A stretch of 6,531 nt of DNA from an uncultured bacterium (GTDB lineage Bacteria > Bacillota > Clostridia > Lachnospirales > Lachnospiraceae). The translations under genes were made by a program, and so were the position numbers. Location of the stretch: positions 1-6,531 of the forward strand of contig CAJMNU010000082.1 of NCBI GenBank assembly GCA_905214855.1, given 5' to 3'. The first letter of the stretch is position 1. Every line of letters begins with the position of its first letter. Below the pieces are notes generated by a model, which saw nothing but the letters and a program-made list of their open reading frames with translations, had not been told where the DNA came from and did not search any database. This document shows, piece after piece, positions 1-6,463 of this stretch.

Positions 1-54
1 GTTTGTCAGTCCAAAACAGCAGGGATTTTTTATAATACATGTTAGAATGAAATA
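1..54. other. Short flank downstream of pyrI, no gene assigned
   Basis: This AT-rich edge lies just past the pyrI stop codon. I see no GC-rich hairpin followed by a T-run on the minus strand, so a pyrI terminator is not visible here. A minus-strand ATG at 38-40 opens a frame that runs off the edge, but it has no Shine-Dalgarno sequence. A plus-strand frame open from position 2 ends with TAA at 56-58, and could be the tail of a convergent gene. Neither can be judged on so few codons. Confidence 0.4.
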
Positions 55-492
55 TTAATGTTCTTTATTAGAATATTTTTCTTCGCAGTACATGCAGCGG
101 TAAATCTGTTTTTCTTCATCTGTCAGGAAGAATACATGAGGAAGTTCCTGTTCAATGGAAGTGATGCAGCGAGGATTTTTACAATGGATCACATTTGTGA
201 TCTTCTTGGGGAGATGAAGGGTTTTCTTCTCTATGATATTGGTATCATGAATGATATTGACTGTAATGTTATGATCGATGTATCCTAAAACATCCAGATC
301 GATCTTATCCATCTGATTGCCCTCGATCTTAATGATATCTTTGCGTCCCATCTTATTGCTGCGGGCATTTTTGATAATAGCAACCTGACAGTCTAATTTG
401 TCCAATCCCAATTTGTAATAAATATCCAGACTTTTGCCTGCCTGAATGTGGTCTAATACGATTCCTTCTTTTAATCCACTGATATTTAACAT
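55..492 (-). CDS. pyrI: Aspartate carbamoyltransferase regulatory subunit
   Basis: This is the regulatory chain of aspartate transcarbamoylase. In characterised enzymes it binds nucleotide effectors (CTP/UTP inhibit, ATP activates) and joins catalytic trimers into the holoenzyme. At 145 residues it is close to the usual length of about 150. The N-terminal half is the nucleotide-binding domain. The C-terminal half has the four zinc-ligand cysteines in the expected arrangement: C104 and C109 (C-x4-C), then C133 and C136 (C-x2-C). All four are intact, so the zinc domain that contacts PyrB should fold. The ATG lies inside the end of pyrB, overlapping it by 7 nt, and is preceded by a strong GGGGGTG ribosome binding site (498-504), pointing to translational coupling and balanced subunit output. 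Effector specificity cannot be read from the sequence. Confidence 0.95.
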   Translation of the reverse strand: MLNISGLKEGIVLDHIQAGKSLDIYYKLGLDKLDCQVAIIKNARSNKMGRKDIIKIEGNQMDKIDLDVLGYIDHNITVNIIHDTNIIEKKTLHLPKKITNVIHCKNPRCITSIEQELPHVFFLTDEEKQIYRCMYCEEKYSNKEH

Positions 493-1406
493 GCTTTCAC
501 CCCCAGTAAAGTCATAATCAATGCCATACGGACATACACACCATATTGAGCCTGTCTGAAGTATGCTGCTCTTGGATCAGAGTCCACTTCAACAGAAATT
601 TCGTTAACACGAGGAAGAGGATGAAGGACAAACATATCTGGTTTTGCCAGTGCCATTTTCTTTTTGTCCAGAATATAGCTGTCTTTCAGACGAATATAAT
701 CTTCTTCATTAAAGAAACGTTCTTTTTGTACACGGGTCATATAGAGAATGTCTAATTTTGGCATAGCCAGATCGAGATTATCTACTTCCTCATAAGGAAT
801 ATTGTGAGCTTCCAGGACATCCTCACGGATGTAGCTTGGTACACGCAGTTCCTGAGGGGAGATCAGTACAAACTTCACATTTGGGTAACGGATCATTGCT
901 TCAATCAGAGAATGTACAGTACGTCCAAACTTCAGATCGCCACAGAGTCCGATCGTCAGAGAATCCAAATGTCCTTTTAAAGAACGGATGGTCAAAAGAT
1001 CGGTTAAAGTTTGTGTAGGATGCTGATGACCGCCATCGCCTGCATTGATGACCGGAATACGGGAGTGCATGGAAGCAACCATTGGAGCACCTTCTTTTGG
1101 ATGGCGCATGGCAGCGATATCTGCATAGCAGGAAATGACGCGGATTGTATCGGCAACACTCTCACCTTTGGCTGCAGAGCTGCTGTCCGCAGAAGAAAAG
1201 CCAAGGACACTGCCGCCAAGATTTAACATTGCTGCCTCAAAACTTAAACGGGTACGTGTACTTGGCTCATAGAACAAAGTAGCCAGTTTCTTTCCTGCAC
1301 ATACATGGGAATATTTTTCTGGATTTTTTTCGATATCGGAAGCCAAATCCAGAAGTTCATAGGTCTCTTCTACAGAGAAGTCTAATGGATTTAATAAGTG
1401 TCTCAT
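486..1406 (-). CDS. pyrB: Aspartate carbamoyltransferase catalytic subunit
   Basis: The enzyme catalyses carbamoyl phosphate + L-aspartate to N-carbamoyl-L-aspartate + phosphate, the committed step of cytosolic de novo pyrimidine synthesis. At 306 residues it has the standard length. The carbamoyl-phosphate motif S-T-R-T-R is at 49-53, the active-site lysine of the 80s loop is K80, and R101-H-P follows. HPTQ lies at 129-132, R162 sits in the GDLKFGR segment, the aspartate-binding T-R-V-Q is at 224-227, and HPLPR is at 262-266. No key residue is missing. The ATG start has an excellent AAAGGAGAT site (1411-1419) 6 nt upstream, and a promoter is visible at 1452-1480. The gene pairs with pyrI downstream, so this is the class of enzyme with regulatory chains (E. 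coli type) rather than the unregulated trimer of Bacillus. It could in principle be confused with ornithine carbamoyltransferase, but the PyrI partner and the motifs exclude that. Confidence 0.97.
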   Translation of the reverse strand: MRHLLNPLDFSVEETYELLDLASDIEKNPEKYSHVCAGKKLATLFYEPSTRTRLSFEAAMLNLGGSVLGFSSADSSSAAKGESVADTIRVISCYADIAAMRHPKEGAPMVASMHSRIPVINAGDGGHQHPTQTLTDLLTIRSLKGHLDSLTIGLCGDLKFGRTVHSLIEAMIRYPNVKFVLISPQELRVPSYIREDVLEAHNIPYEEVDNLDLAMPKLDILYMTRVQKERFFNEEDYIRLKDSYILDKKKMALAKPDMFVLHPLPRVNEISVEVDSDPRAAYFRQAQYGVYVRMALIMTLLGVKAC

Positions 1407-1435
1407 TGTTATCTCCTTTACTTAATTCGCTCGGA

Positions 1436-1449
1436 TATAGATATCTATA
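1436..1449. promoter_or_regulatory. Perfect 14-bp palindrome over the pyrB start point
   Basis: TATAGATATCTATA is its own reverse complement. It spans the transcription start predicted for pyrB (near 1445) from the -10 at 1452-1457. An operator at this position would block initiation or promoter clearance. The region is very AT-rich, so chance self-complementarity is more likely than usual, and no known regulator motif is recognised. Confidence 0.35.
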
Positions 1450-1451
1450 AT

Positions 1452-1480
1452 ATTATAAGACATATGTTGAGATATTTCTA
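1452..1480 (-). promoter_or_regulatory. pyrBI promoter
   Basis: Read on the minus strand, TAGAAA (-35, 1475-1480) is followed after exactly 17 bp by a perfect TATAAT (-10, 1452-1457). Initiation would fall near 1445, leaving a leader of about 39 nt before pyrB. That leader contains the ribosome binding site but has no room for a PyrR-type anti-terminator and terminator, and no T-rich tract for UTP-sensitive attenuation as in E. coli pyrBI. Confidence 0.6.
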
Positions 1481-1498
1481 CTACTTTTTCAAAAAATA

Positions 1499-1507
1499 TG
1501 GTATACT
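1499..1507 (+). promoter_or_regulatory. Extended -10 promoter for the divergent gene
   Basis: TGGTATACT fits the extended -10 form TGnTATAAT with one mismatch. No good -35 lies 17 bp upstream (the hexamer is TACTAC), which is usual for extended -10 promoters. Initiation would fall near 1514, about 78 nt before the coding start at 1592. Its upstream side (about 1479-1484) touches the -35 of the pyrB promoter, so the two promoters are back to back and may compete for polymerase. Confidence 0.5.
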
Positions 1508-1591
1508 GTACAAGAAATGGCGTATAAAGGACAAAAAGAAAGATATGTCATTTCATATTTCAAATGGTATTTTTAGAGGGGAATGAAACAA

Positions 1592-2395
1592 ATGCAAAAG
1601 ACAATGCGTCAAATAATATGGGAGAATCAGGCATCAAAGAGTGATTCGATAGAAGAATTGTTCTTGTTGTGGGAGATGATGCAGAGAGAAGAGGAAGACA
1701 GACCTTCTGATACCAGATATGAAGAGATTGACGTGGGATGTTTTCATTTGGATGGGATCATTGACAGAACAAAATTTTCGGGTGTTCTCTATATTTTAAA
1801 AGAACCAAGTATGAAAAAATATCTTCAAGATGGAGCAGGAGTGCCTGTTATTTTAGATTCGAGGAGATATTTTAGGGAATATAAAAAAGGCTATATGGAT
1901 GAGAGAGGGTATGTGGCAGGAATGCAGAAGATTTTTCTGGGGGAAGAGAAGAAAACGCTTCAGGAAGCGATCAAAAGTGCTGCTGTCTTATATTTAAACA
2001 AACGGGGAGGAAAGGAAGTCTCAGATTCTGTGTACCTGAATTATGCCAATGCATATAAGGAGTGCATCATCCGTCAGATCCAGCTTATTCATCCTACAGT
2101 GATCATCTGTGCAGGAGAAGACGTTTTCAAATGGGTTGTAAAAGAGGTTTTTTGCAATAAAAAGGTTAATAAGAGTCAAAAGGAGTATATGATCTGGAAA
2201 AATATTTCAGATAATCATATATTTACGGCAGATGAAGAGTATCACTACACAAAAGAGGCAGACCAGACAGCCGTTACAGTTTTTAATATGTGGAGTCCTG
2301 CATATCACATGAATAAAGAAAAGTATATATCACCAAAAGAGTATTTGGAAGAATTTGAAAACAGGATCAAGAGATGGAGAAACGAAACCAAATAA
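1592..2395 (+). CDS. Uncharacterised protein with uracil-DNA-glycosylase-like motifs
   Basis: This is a soluble, 267-residue, probably cytoplasmic protein with no signal peptide or membrane segment. I do not recognise a named family with certainty. The order of motifs recalls the uracil-DNA glycosylase superfamily: a hydrophobic strand ending in L-K-E-P (residues 69-72, where UDGs have GEAPG or GQDPY), then L-N-K-R-G-G (135-140), a strand of the form QI-x3-HP-x-VIICAG (162-175), and F-N-M-W-S-P-A-Y-H-M (231-240), where UDGs carry the HPS motif. The classic histidine of that last motif is replaced by serine here, so glycosylase activity is doubtful. ATG 1592 was preferred because the AGAGGGG site (1575-1581) lies 10 nt upstream. 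The in-frame ATG at 1583 is only 1-3 nt from that site but remains possible (270 residues). The gene stands alone between its own promoter and the ABC operon promoter, and no terminator is visible after it. Confidence 0.8.
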   Translation: MQKTMRQIIWENQASKSDSIEELFLLWEMMQREEEDRPSDTRYEEIDVGCFHLDGIIDRTKFSGVLYILKEPSMKKYLQDGAGVPVILDSRRYFREYKKGYMDERGYVAGMQKIFLGEEKKTLQEAIKSAAVLYLNKRGGKEVSDSVYLNYANAYKECIIRQIQLIHPTVIICAGEDVFKWVVKEVFCNKKVNKSQKEYMIWKNISDNHIFTADEEYHYTKEADQTAVTVFNMWSPAYHMNKEKYISPKEYLEEFENRIKRWRNETK

Positions 2396-2396
2396 A

Positions 2397-2415
2397 AATT
2401 GTAAGAATTGTTAAG
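2397..2415 (+). repeat. Tandem direct repeat upstream of the ABC operon
   Basis: AATTGTAAG (2397-2405) is followed directly by AATTGTTAAG (2406-2415), so the TAAG core recurs every 10 bp, about one helical turn. It begins at the stop codon of the preceding gene and ends about 10 bp before the expected -35 of the ABC promoter. Such phased repeats are the usual form of binding sites for OmpR/PhoB-type response regulators. Assigning a regulator is inference, since no regulator gene is in the window. Confidence 0.35.
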
Positions 2416-2425
2416 AAAAAGAATG

Positions 2426-2454
2426 ATGAGAAGAGATTGCTTTTTTTGTATAAT
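2426..2454 (+). promoter_or_regulatory. Promoter of the ABC transporter operon
   Basis: A perfect TATAAT lies at 2449-2454, within a T-rich segment 27 nt before the ATPase start codon. The hexamer 17 bp upstream (2426-2431, ATGAGA) is a poor -35, and spacings of 16, 18 or 19 bp do no better. A good -10 with a poor -35 is typical of activator-dependent promoters and fits the phased repeat just upstream. Initiation would fall near 2461. Confidence 0.5.
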
Positions 2455-2480
2455 AGAAATGAGAAAATGGAGGAAGGAAT

Positions 2481-3209
2481 ATGACAGAGACAAAAGTTCC
2501 TATTATACAGGTGAAAAATTTATATAAAGTTTACCGAGTAGGCGAGAATAAAGTGTATGCGCTGAATGGTGTGGATTTTACGATGTATCAGGGTGAGTTT
2601 TGTGCGATTGTAGGAACATCAGGGTCTGGAAAGTCTACTTTGCTCAATATGCTTGCGGGTTTGGAAAAGCCTACAAAAGGGGAAATCGTGATTTCTGGGA
2701 AGCATATTGAAAAACTGACAGAAAACCAGTTGGTCACATTTAGGCGGGAGAGAGTGGGATTCATTTTTCAGTCGTATAATCTGCTGGCAACTATGAATGC
2801 AGCAGAGAATGTGGCATTGCCGTTGGCGTTTCGGGGAGTACCTAAGAAAAAACGCTTGCAGATGGCAAAGAAATACCTGAAACTGGTTGGTCTGGAAAAT
2901 CAGGAAAAGCATATGGCGAACCAGATGTCAGGTGGTCAGCAGCAGCGTGTGGGGATCGCCAGAGCGTTAGCAGTTCATCCAAAGATCATCTTTGCAGATG
3001 AACCTACTGGAAATTTGGATTCTAAGACAACGATGGAAGTATTAAAATTGATGCAGAAGATCGTAAAAGAACAGAACCAGACACTGGTTATGGTCACGCA
3101 TGATAACCATTTAGCTACATATGCGGATCGCATTTTCCATATTATTGATGGAAAAATAGTAAAAATTGAAGAAAATCACCATCAGGGGGATGAGGAGGAA
3201 AAGAAATGA
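2481..3209 (+). CDS. ABC transporter ATP-binding protein, MacB/LolD/FtsE type
   Basis: This cytoplasmic nucleotide-binding subunit hydrolyses ATP to drive the permease encoded two genes downstream. All ABC motifs are intact in the 242 residues: Walker A GTSGSGKST (45-53), Q-loop Q97 in FQSYNLL, signature MSGGQ (149-153), Walker B IIFADE with catalytic E174, D-loop NLDS (178-181) and H-loop H207. The N-QM-SGGQQQR-x-GIARAL and ADEPTGNLD wording is characteristic of the MacB/LolD/FtsE group, which couples to four-helix FtsX-like permeases and often acts mechanically on substrates outside the membrane rather than transporting them through it. The C-terminus is short, acidic and histidine-containing, with no extra domain. 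AGGAAGG (2471-2477) precedes the ATG closely. Its stop overlaps the next start as ATGA. The substrate cannot be inferred. Confidence 0.93.
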   Translation: MTETKVPIIQVKNLYKVYRVGENKVYALNGVDFTMYQGEFCAIVGTSGSGKSTLLNMLAGLEKPTKGEIVISGKHIEKLTENQLVTFRRERVGFIFQSYNLLATMNAAENVALPLAFRGVPKKKRLQMAKKYLKLVGLENQEKHMANQMSGGQQQRVGIARALAVHPKIIFADEPTGNLDSKTTMEVLKLMQKIVKEQNQTLVMVTHDNHLATYADRIFHIIDGKIVKIEENHHQGDEEEKK

Positions 3210-5038
3210 AACGTATGAAAAGAGGGATTGCCGGATTGATCTGTATGCTTTTATTTGTCAGTCTTTTATCTGGGACAGTATTGGCAGATTTTAATTATAC
3301 AGATGAAGAGAGTATGGTTGTGGTCAAGCAGGTTCCCGTAGGTAAGATCGGAAAGAAGATGTCCATTAATTTCAGTATTTATAATAATACATCAGATGAT
3401 ATGGAAGATACCGTGGTGTCACTTGCAATACCGGATTCCGATGAGTTTAGCAAAGAAGATGAAGAGGGAAATGTCATTGAATTTGCGAATTATCCATTTG
3501 AAATGACAGAATCTTTGTTTTCCCAGAGTAAAAAACTGGGAACGATCAAGATGGAGAAGAGTAAGAGTGTTACTCTCCATGCTGTTGTCAGAAGAGATAT
3601 GACACAGGGATACTACAAAGTACCGATCAAGATAGAATTTGGGAGTCGTACAGAATATGACTATGTGACCGTATGGCTCACAACATCAGACGCAGAGACT
3701 TCTTCTGAGTCAGAGGAAAGCAATATTGATTACGATTTTACATTAGGTGAGGGACAGGAGACCCCTCATGGTCTTTACACAGATACGCTGAATTTTGGAG
3801 TCAATATCCATAATGTAGGTGTAAAGAAAGCATATGATGTGCGTTTGGAACTGGATCTGGAGAAGGCAACAGATATCAATCAATTTCCATTAGATCTGGC
3901 AAAACCAAACTATGATGAGATTGTGGGGGATATGGAGCCGGATGCATTGGCATATGTTCCTTACAGTATGAAAGTGCGTGAGGATGCAAAATCTGGGTAT
4001 TATATCTTAAAATATAAAATCCGTTACAGGGAAGAGCCGGAAGGCAATTTTGCAGAACCGATTGAAAAGAATTTCTATATCCGGATCACTGGTGAGGATG
4101 ATGAGACCAAGGAAAGCAAAGAGTGGAACAAGAACACCAGTAAGATGGCAAGAATTGTGGTGGATAGTTACTATACGATCCCTGAAAAGATTGTTGCAGG
4201 AGATGAATTTGAACTTCATATCAATATGAAAAATGCGTCCAGTGATATTGCTGCAAGCAATATTTTATTTACATTAGAACCAGAAAAAGCAGGAGAATCC
4301 GGAGGCGCTGCATTTACATCAGAATCCGGTTCAACATCCATTGTAGTGAATTCTTTGGGATCTGGAGAATCCACAGAACTTGTTTTTAAGATGCAGTCTA
4401 AGCCGAGTCTGGAACAAAAAGCATATTCTATTAAAATCAAGGAACAATATGATAGCCCAGACTATATGAATGCTGAGGAGGAAGTTTCCATTGATGTTCC
4501 GGTATATCAGATCGCAAAACTGAATACAGGGACAGTGGAAGTGATGCCAGCATCTATTTCAGTAAATGAAGAAACCAACATCATGTTTTCCATCAACAAC
4601 ACAGGAAAAGTGGATCTGTATAATGTTATGGTAACATTTGAGGCGGATTCTATCCAGAAGACAGATACCTATGTGGGAAATATCAAGCCAGGTGCGACAG
4701 GTAATGTGGACACGATGATTACAGCAATCGCACCGACGATGGATGAAGGAAAGATCAAGATCCTGATCACATATGAGGACGAAAATGGAACACAGAGTAC
4801 CGTTGAGAAAGAGGCAGAGCTGTTTGTGACAGAACAGATGGATTTTTCAGATATGGAAGATATGCAGACTGGTAATATGGAGGAAATCCCTGCAGAGCCT
4901 AGTTTCTTCCAGAAATACAAATGGTGGCTGGCAGGCGGTGCAGTGCTTGTTTTAGCGGCAGGTGCAGTGATCCTTGCAAAAGTCAGAAAGAAGAGAAAGG
5001 CAGCCAGAGAGGAAGGAATGGACGATGAGATTTCTTGA
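3206..5038 (+). CDS. Membrane-anchored surface protein with tandem Ig-like modules (COG1361-like)
   Basis: This 610-residue extracellular protein is made with an N-terminal signal peptide (basic start, hydrophobic 8-24, likely cleavage after VLA at 25-27). It is held by one C-terminal membrane helix (573-591) followed by a basic cytoplasmic tail (K-V-R-K-K-R-K). Between them I see about four beta-sandwich-like modules, each with the pattern 'hydrophobic strand, N-x-G or N-N-T turn, LGxIKPG-like strand, final Y-x-I/V-x-I-x-Y strand': about 35-158, 174-295, 315-432 and 434-542. Acidic Ser/Glu-rich linkers separate the first three (161-173, 297-313), and another precedes the anchor (543-568). 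The mature part has no cysteine and there is no lipobox. This resembles COG1361/NEW3-like surface proteins. The gene overlaps the ATPase gene by 4 nt and the permease gene by 14 nt, so it very likely works with that transporter, possibly as an extracellular adaptor or substrate-capture arm. An AGGAGG site (3193-3198) lies 7 nt before the ATG. Confidence 0.85.
   Translation: MKRMKRGIAGLICMLLFVSLLSGTVLADFNYTDEESMVVVKQVPVGKIGKKMSINFSIYNNTSDDMEDTVVSLAIPDSDEFSKEDEEGNVIEFANYPFEMTESLFSQSKKLGTIKMEKSKSVTLHAVVRRDMTQGYYKVPIKIEFGSRTEYDYVTVWLTTSDAETSSESEESNIDYDFTLGEGQETPHGLYTDTLNFGVNIHNVGVKKAYDVRLELDLEKATDINQFPLDLAKPNYDEIVGDMEPDALAYVPYSMKVREDAKSGYYILKYKIRYREEPEGNFAEPIEKNFYIRITGEDDETKESKEWNKNTSKMARIVVDSYYTIPEKIVAGDEFELHINMKNASSDIAASNILFTLEPEKAGESGGAAFTSESGSTSIVVNSLGSGESTELVFKMQSKPSLEQKAYSIKIKEQYDSPDYMNAEEEVSIDVPVYQIAKLNTGTVEVMPASISVNEETNIMFSINNTGKVDLYNVMVTFEADSIQKTDTYVGNIKPGATGNVDTMITAIAPTMDEGKIKILITYEDENGTQSTVEKEAELFVTEQMDFSDMEDMQTGNMEEIPAEPSFFQKYKWWLAGGAVLVLAAGAVILAKVRKKRKAAREEGMDDEIS
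5011..5016 (+). promoter_or_regulatory. Ribosome binding site fixing the permease start
   Basis: GGAAGG lies 8 nt before the ATG at 5025, inside the last codons of the surface protein gene. It favours ATG 5025 over the longer in-frame TTG at 4974, which would add 17 charged residues that are merely the other-frame reading of the upstream protein's basic tail. Confidence 0.7.
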
Positions 5039-6368
5039 TCTGCTCGCCATGAGCGTCAATAATTTAAGGCGCAGGAAATTGAGGACAGCACTTACTGTTT
5101 TGGGTGTGGTCATTGGTACGGCTTCCATTGTCGTCATGGTTTCTCTGGGAATCGGTTTAAAAGAGCTGACAGTGGAGCAATATGAACAATATGGGACTCT
5201 GACATCGATCAATGTATATGGAGAGTACTATGGAGGACAGGATTCAGATCCTTTGTATTTGACAGATGAGGTGATAAAAGAATTCTCAAAGATCCCCCAT
5301 GTAAAATATGTTACACCAATTTTGAACTATTATGTGATCATGCGTCAGGGAGCATATGAAGCCAATATTAACTTGCGCGGTGTATCCACAGAATATATGA
5401 AAGATATTGAATTGAAGGAGGGGGAGCTTCCCTCTCCAAATGACAAAGAAATGAAGATGATAGTGGGCAATATGGTATACCGTAATTTTAGGAATATCAA
5501 GACAAATGAGGGATATTGGGAGACGATGGAGAAACCGAACATTGATTTTATGAACCGTCCCATGTTTGTGATCTTTGATACAGATGCCTATTACCAGTCT
5601 AAGTATGCCCAAGAGGGAGAGAATAAAGTAGCTCCTCCAAAGAAATATATGATGAGAACAGCTGGTATGGTAAAGGGTGGAGATGAAGACTATGGAGAGT
5701 ATTCTTCTGGGATTTATGTCAATGTGGAACTTTTGAAAGATCAGCTTAAAAAAATCTTTAAAAAGAATCCAATCCCCGGACAGCCTACCAATAAAAAGGG
5801 AAAACCATTTAATCACTTTATTTATGACGAAGTTCAGGTTATGGTAGATGACATGGAACATGTTACAGAAGTGCAGGAAGTGCTGACAAGTCAGGGATAT
5901 CAGGCAAACAGCCAGATGCAGTGGCTGGAGCAGAGCCAGAAACAGCAGGATATGACACAGGCGGTTCTGGGAGGTATCGGTGCAGTGTCCTTATTTGTAG
6001 CGGCAATTGGAATCGCCAATACCATGATGATGTCAATTTATGAGAGAACGAAGGAAATCGGAGTCATTAAAGTTTTGGGATGTCCTATGGGAAATATCCG
6101 CACCATGTTTTTGATGGAAGCAGGATTTATTGGACTGATGGGTGGTGTGATCGGAATTCTTTTGAGTTATACCATTTCTTATGCGATCAACCACATTGGA
6201 GGAGTCAGTGCATTGATGATGGGAATTCAGGGAGATATCTCAAGAATTCCGCTTTGGCTGTCTGCAATGGCGGTGCTGTTTGCTATTTTTGTAGGTATGA
6301 TGGCAGGTTTATTCCCAGCGTTACGGGCAATGAAGTTGAGTCCATTGGCAGCGATCCGAAACGATTAG
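5025..6368 (+). CDS. ABC transporter permease, MacB/FtsX family
   Basis: This is the integral membrane subunit of the transporter powered by the ATPase at 2481-3209. From ATG 5025 it has 447 residues. A basic cytoplasmic N-terminus with the family's typical N-N-L-R-R-R-K-L-R-T (12-21) leads into helix 1 (about 22-45). A large extracellular domain follows (about 46-312), matching the MacB periplasmic core region. The C-terminal FtsX domain then has helices at about 316-337, 363-385 and 409-430. The cytoplasmic segment Y-E-R-T-K-E-I-G-V-I-K-V-L-G (339-352) is the conserved coupling region that contacts the ATPase, and the protein ends in the typical FPALRAMKLSPLAAIR. It overlaps the surface protein gene by 14 nt. 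MacB in Gram-negatives needs the MacA adaptor; no such gene is here, and the modular surface protein takes that place in the operon. The substrate is unknown. BceAB-type systems differ in having ten-helix permeases. Confidence 0.92.
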   Translation: MRFLDLLAMSVNNLRRRKLRTALTVLGVVIGTASIVVMVSLGIGLKELTVEQYEQYGTLTSINVYGEYYGGQDSDPLYLTDEVIKEFSKIPHVKYVTPILNYYVIMRQGAYEANINLRGVSTEYMKDIELKEGELPSPNDKEMKMIVGNMVYRNFRNIKTNEGYWETMEKPNIDFMNRPMFVIFDTDAYYQSKYAQEGENKVAPPKKYMMRTAGMVKGGDEDYGEYSSGIYVNVELLKDQLKKIFKKNPIPGQPTNKKGKPFNHFIYDEVQVMVDDMEHVTEVQEVLTSQGYQANSQMQWLEQSQKQQDMTQAVLGGIGAVSLFVAAIGIANTMMMSIYERTKEIGVIKVLGCPMGNIRTMFLMEAGFIGLMGGVIGILLSYTISYAINHIGGVSALMMGIQGDISRIPLWLSAMAVLFAIFVGMMAGLFPALRAMKLSPLAAIRND

Positions 6369-6463
6369 GAAAACATGGTGGATTGAAACGGAGTTGAAAG
6401 AAGAAAACGCCACAAAAGTTTTGAGTGGAGAATAAAAATGGAAGACAGAAAAGGGGAATAGAT
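6369..6463 (+). other. Intergenic gap between permease gene and murI
   Basis: I see no convincing terminator: the only hairpin candidate (CCAC to GTGG, about 6410-6430) has a four-base stem and no T-run after it. There is also no clear -10 for murI. TTGAAA occurs twice with an 11-bp period (6383-6388 and 6394-6399), of unknown meaning. A seven-codon frame, ATG at 6438 to TAG at 6459-6461, has a GGAG site 7 nt upstream. Read-through from the ABC operon into murI is possible. Confidence 0.4.
6451..6456 (+). promoter_or_regulatory. Ribosome binding site of murI
   Basis: AAGGGG lies 7 nt before the GTG at 6464. The nearby ATG at 6462 is followed at once by TGA, so it cannot be the start; spacing and reading frame both select the GTG. 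Confidence 0.65.

Noticed and set aside
1..40. Minus-strand ATG at 38-40 opening a frame to the window edge (a next pyr gene after pyrI?)
   Set aside because: No Shine-Dalgarno sequence precedes it and 13 codons show no recognisable motif.
2..58. Possible C-terminal tail of a convergent plus-strand gene ending at TAA 56-58
   Set aside because: Only 18 codons are visible, other frames are also largely open over this length, and no terminator follows, so there is too little to call a gene.
1398..1586. A 62-codon plus-strand frame across the pyrB promoter region
   Set aside because: It begins inside pyrB, has no ribosome binding site, runs through both predicted promoters, and is Tyr/Lys/Ile-rich as expected of AT-rich noncoding DNA.
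2416..2447. A-rich then T-rich segment as a terminator of the 1592-2395 gene
   Set aside because: The only pairing is AAAAAG with CTTTTT across an 18-nt loop, without GC pairs; the T-run is better explained as part of the promoter spacer.
4974..5024. TTG at 4974 as the permease start
   Set aside because: It would add 17 highly charged residues that the family lacks, and the GGAAGG site at 5011-5016 clearly serves ATG 5025.
5286..5861. A 191-codon open frame on the minus strand inside the permease gene
   Set aside because: It lies fully antisense to a well-supported permease, has no promoter or ribosome binding site, and its His/Ile-rich translation resembles no family.
6405..6430. Hairpin after the permease gene as a terminator
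   Set aside because: The stem is about four base pairs plus a bulged AT extension and is not followed by a T-run.
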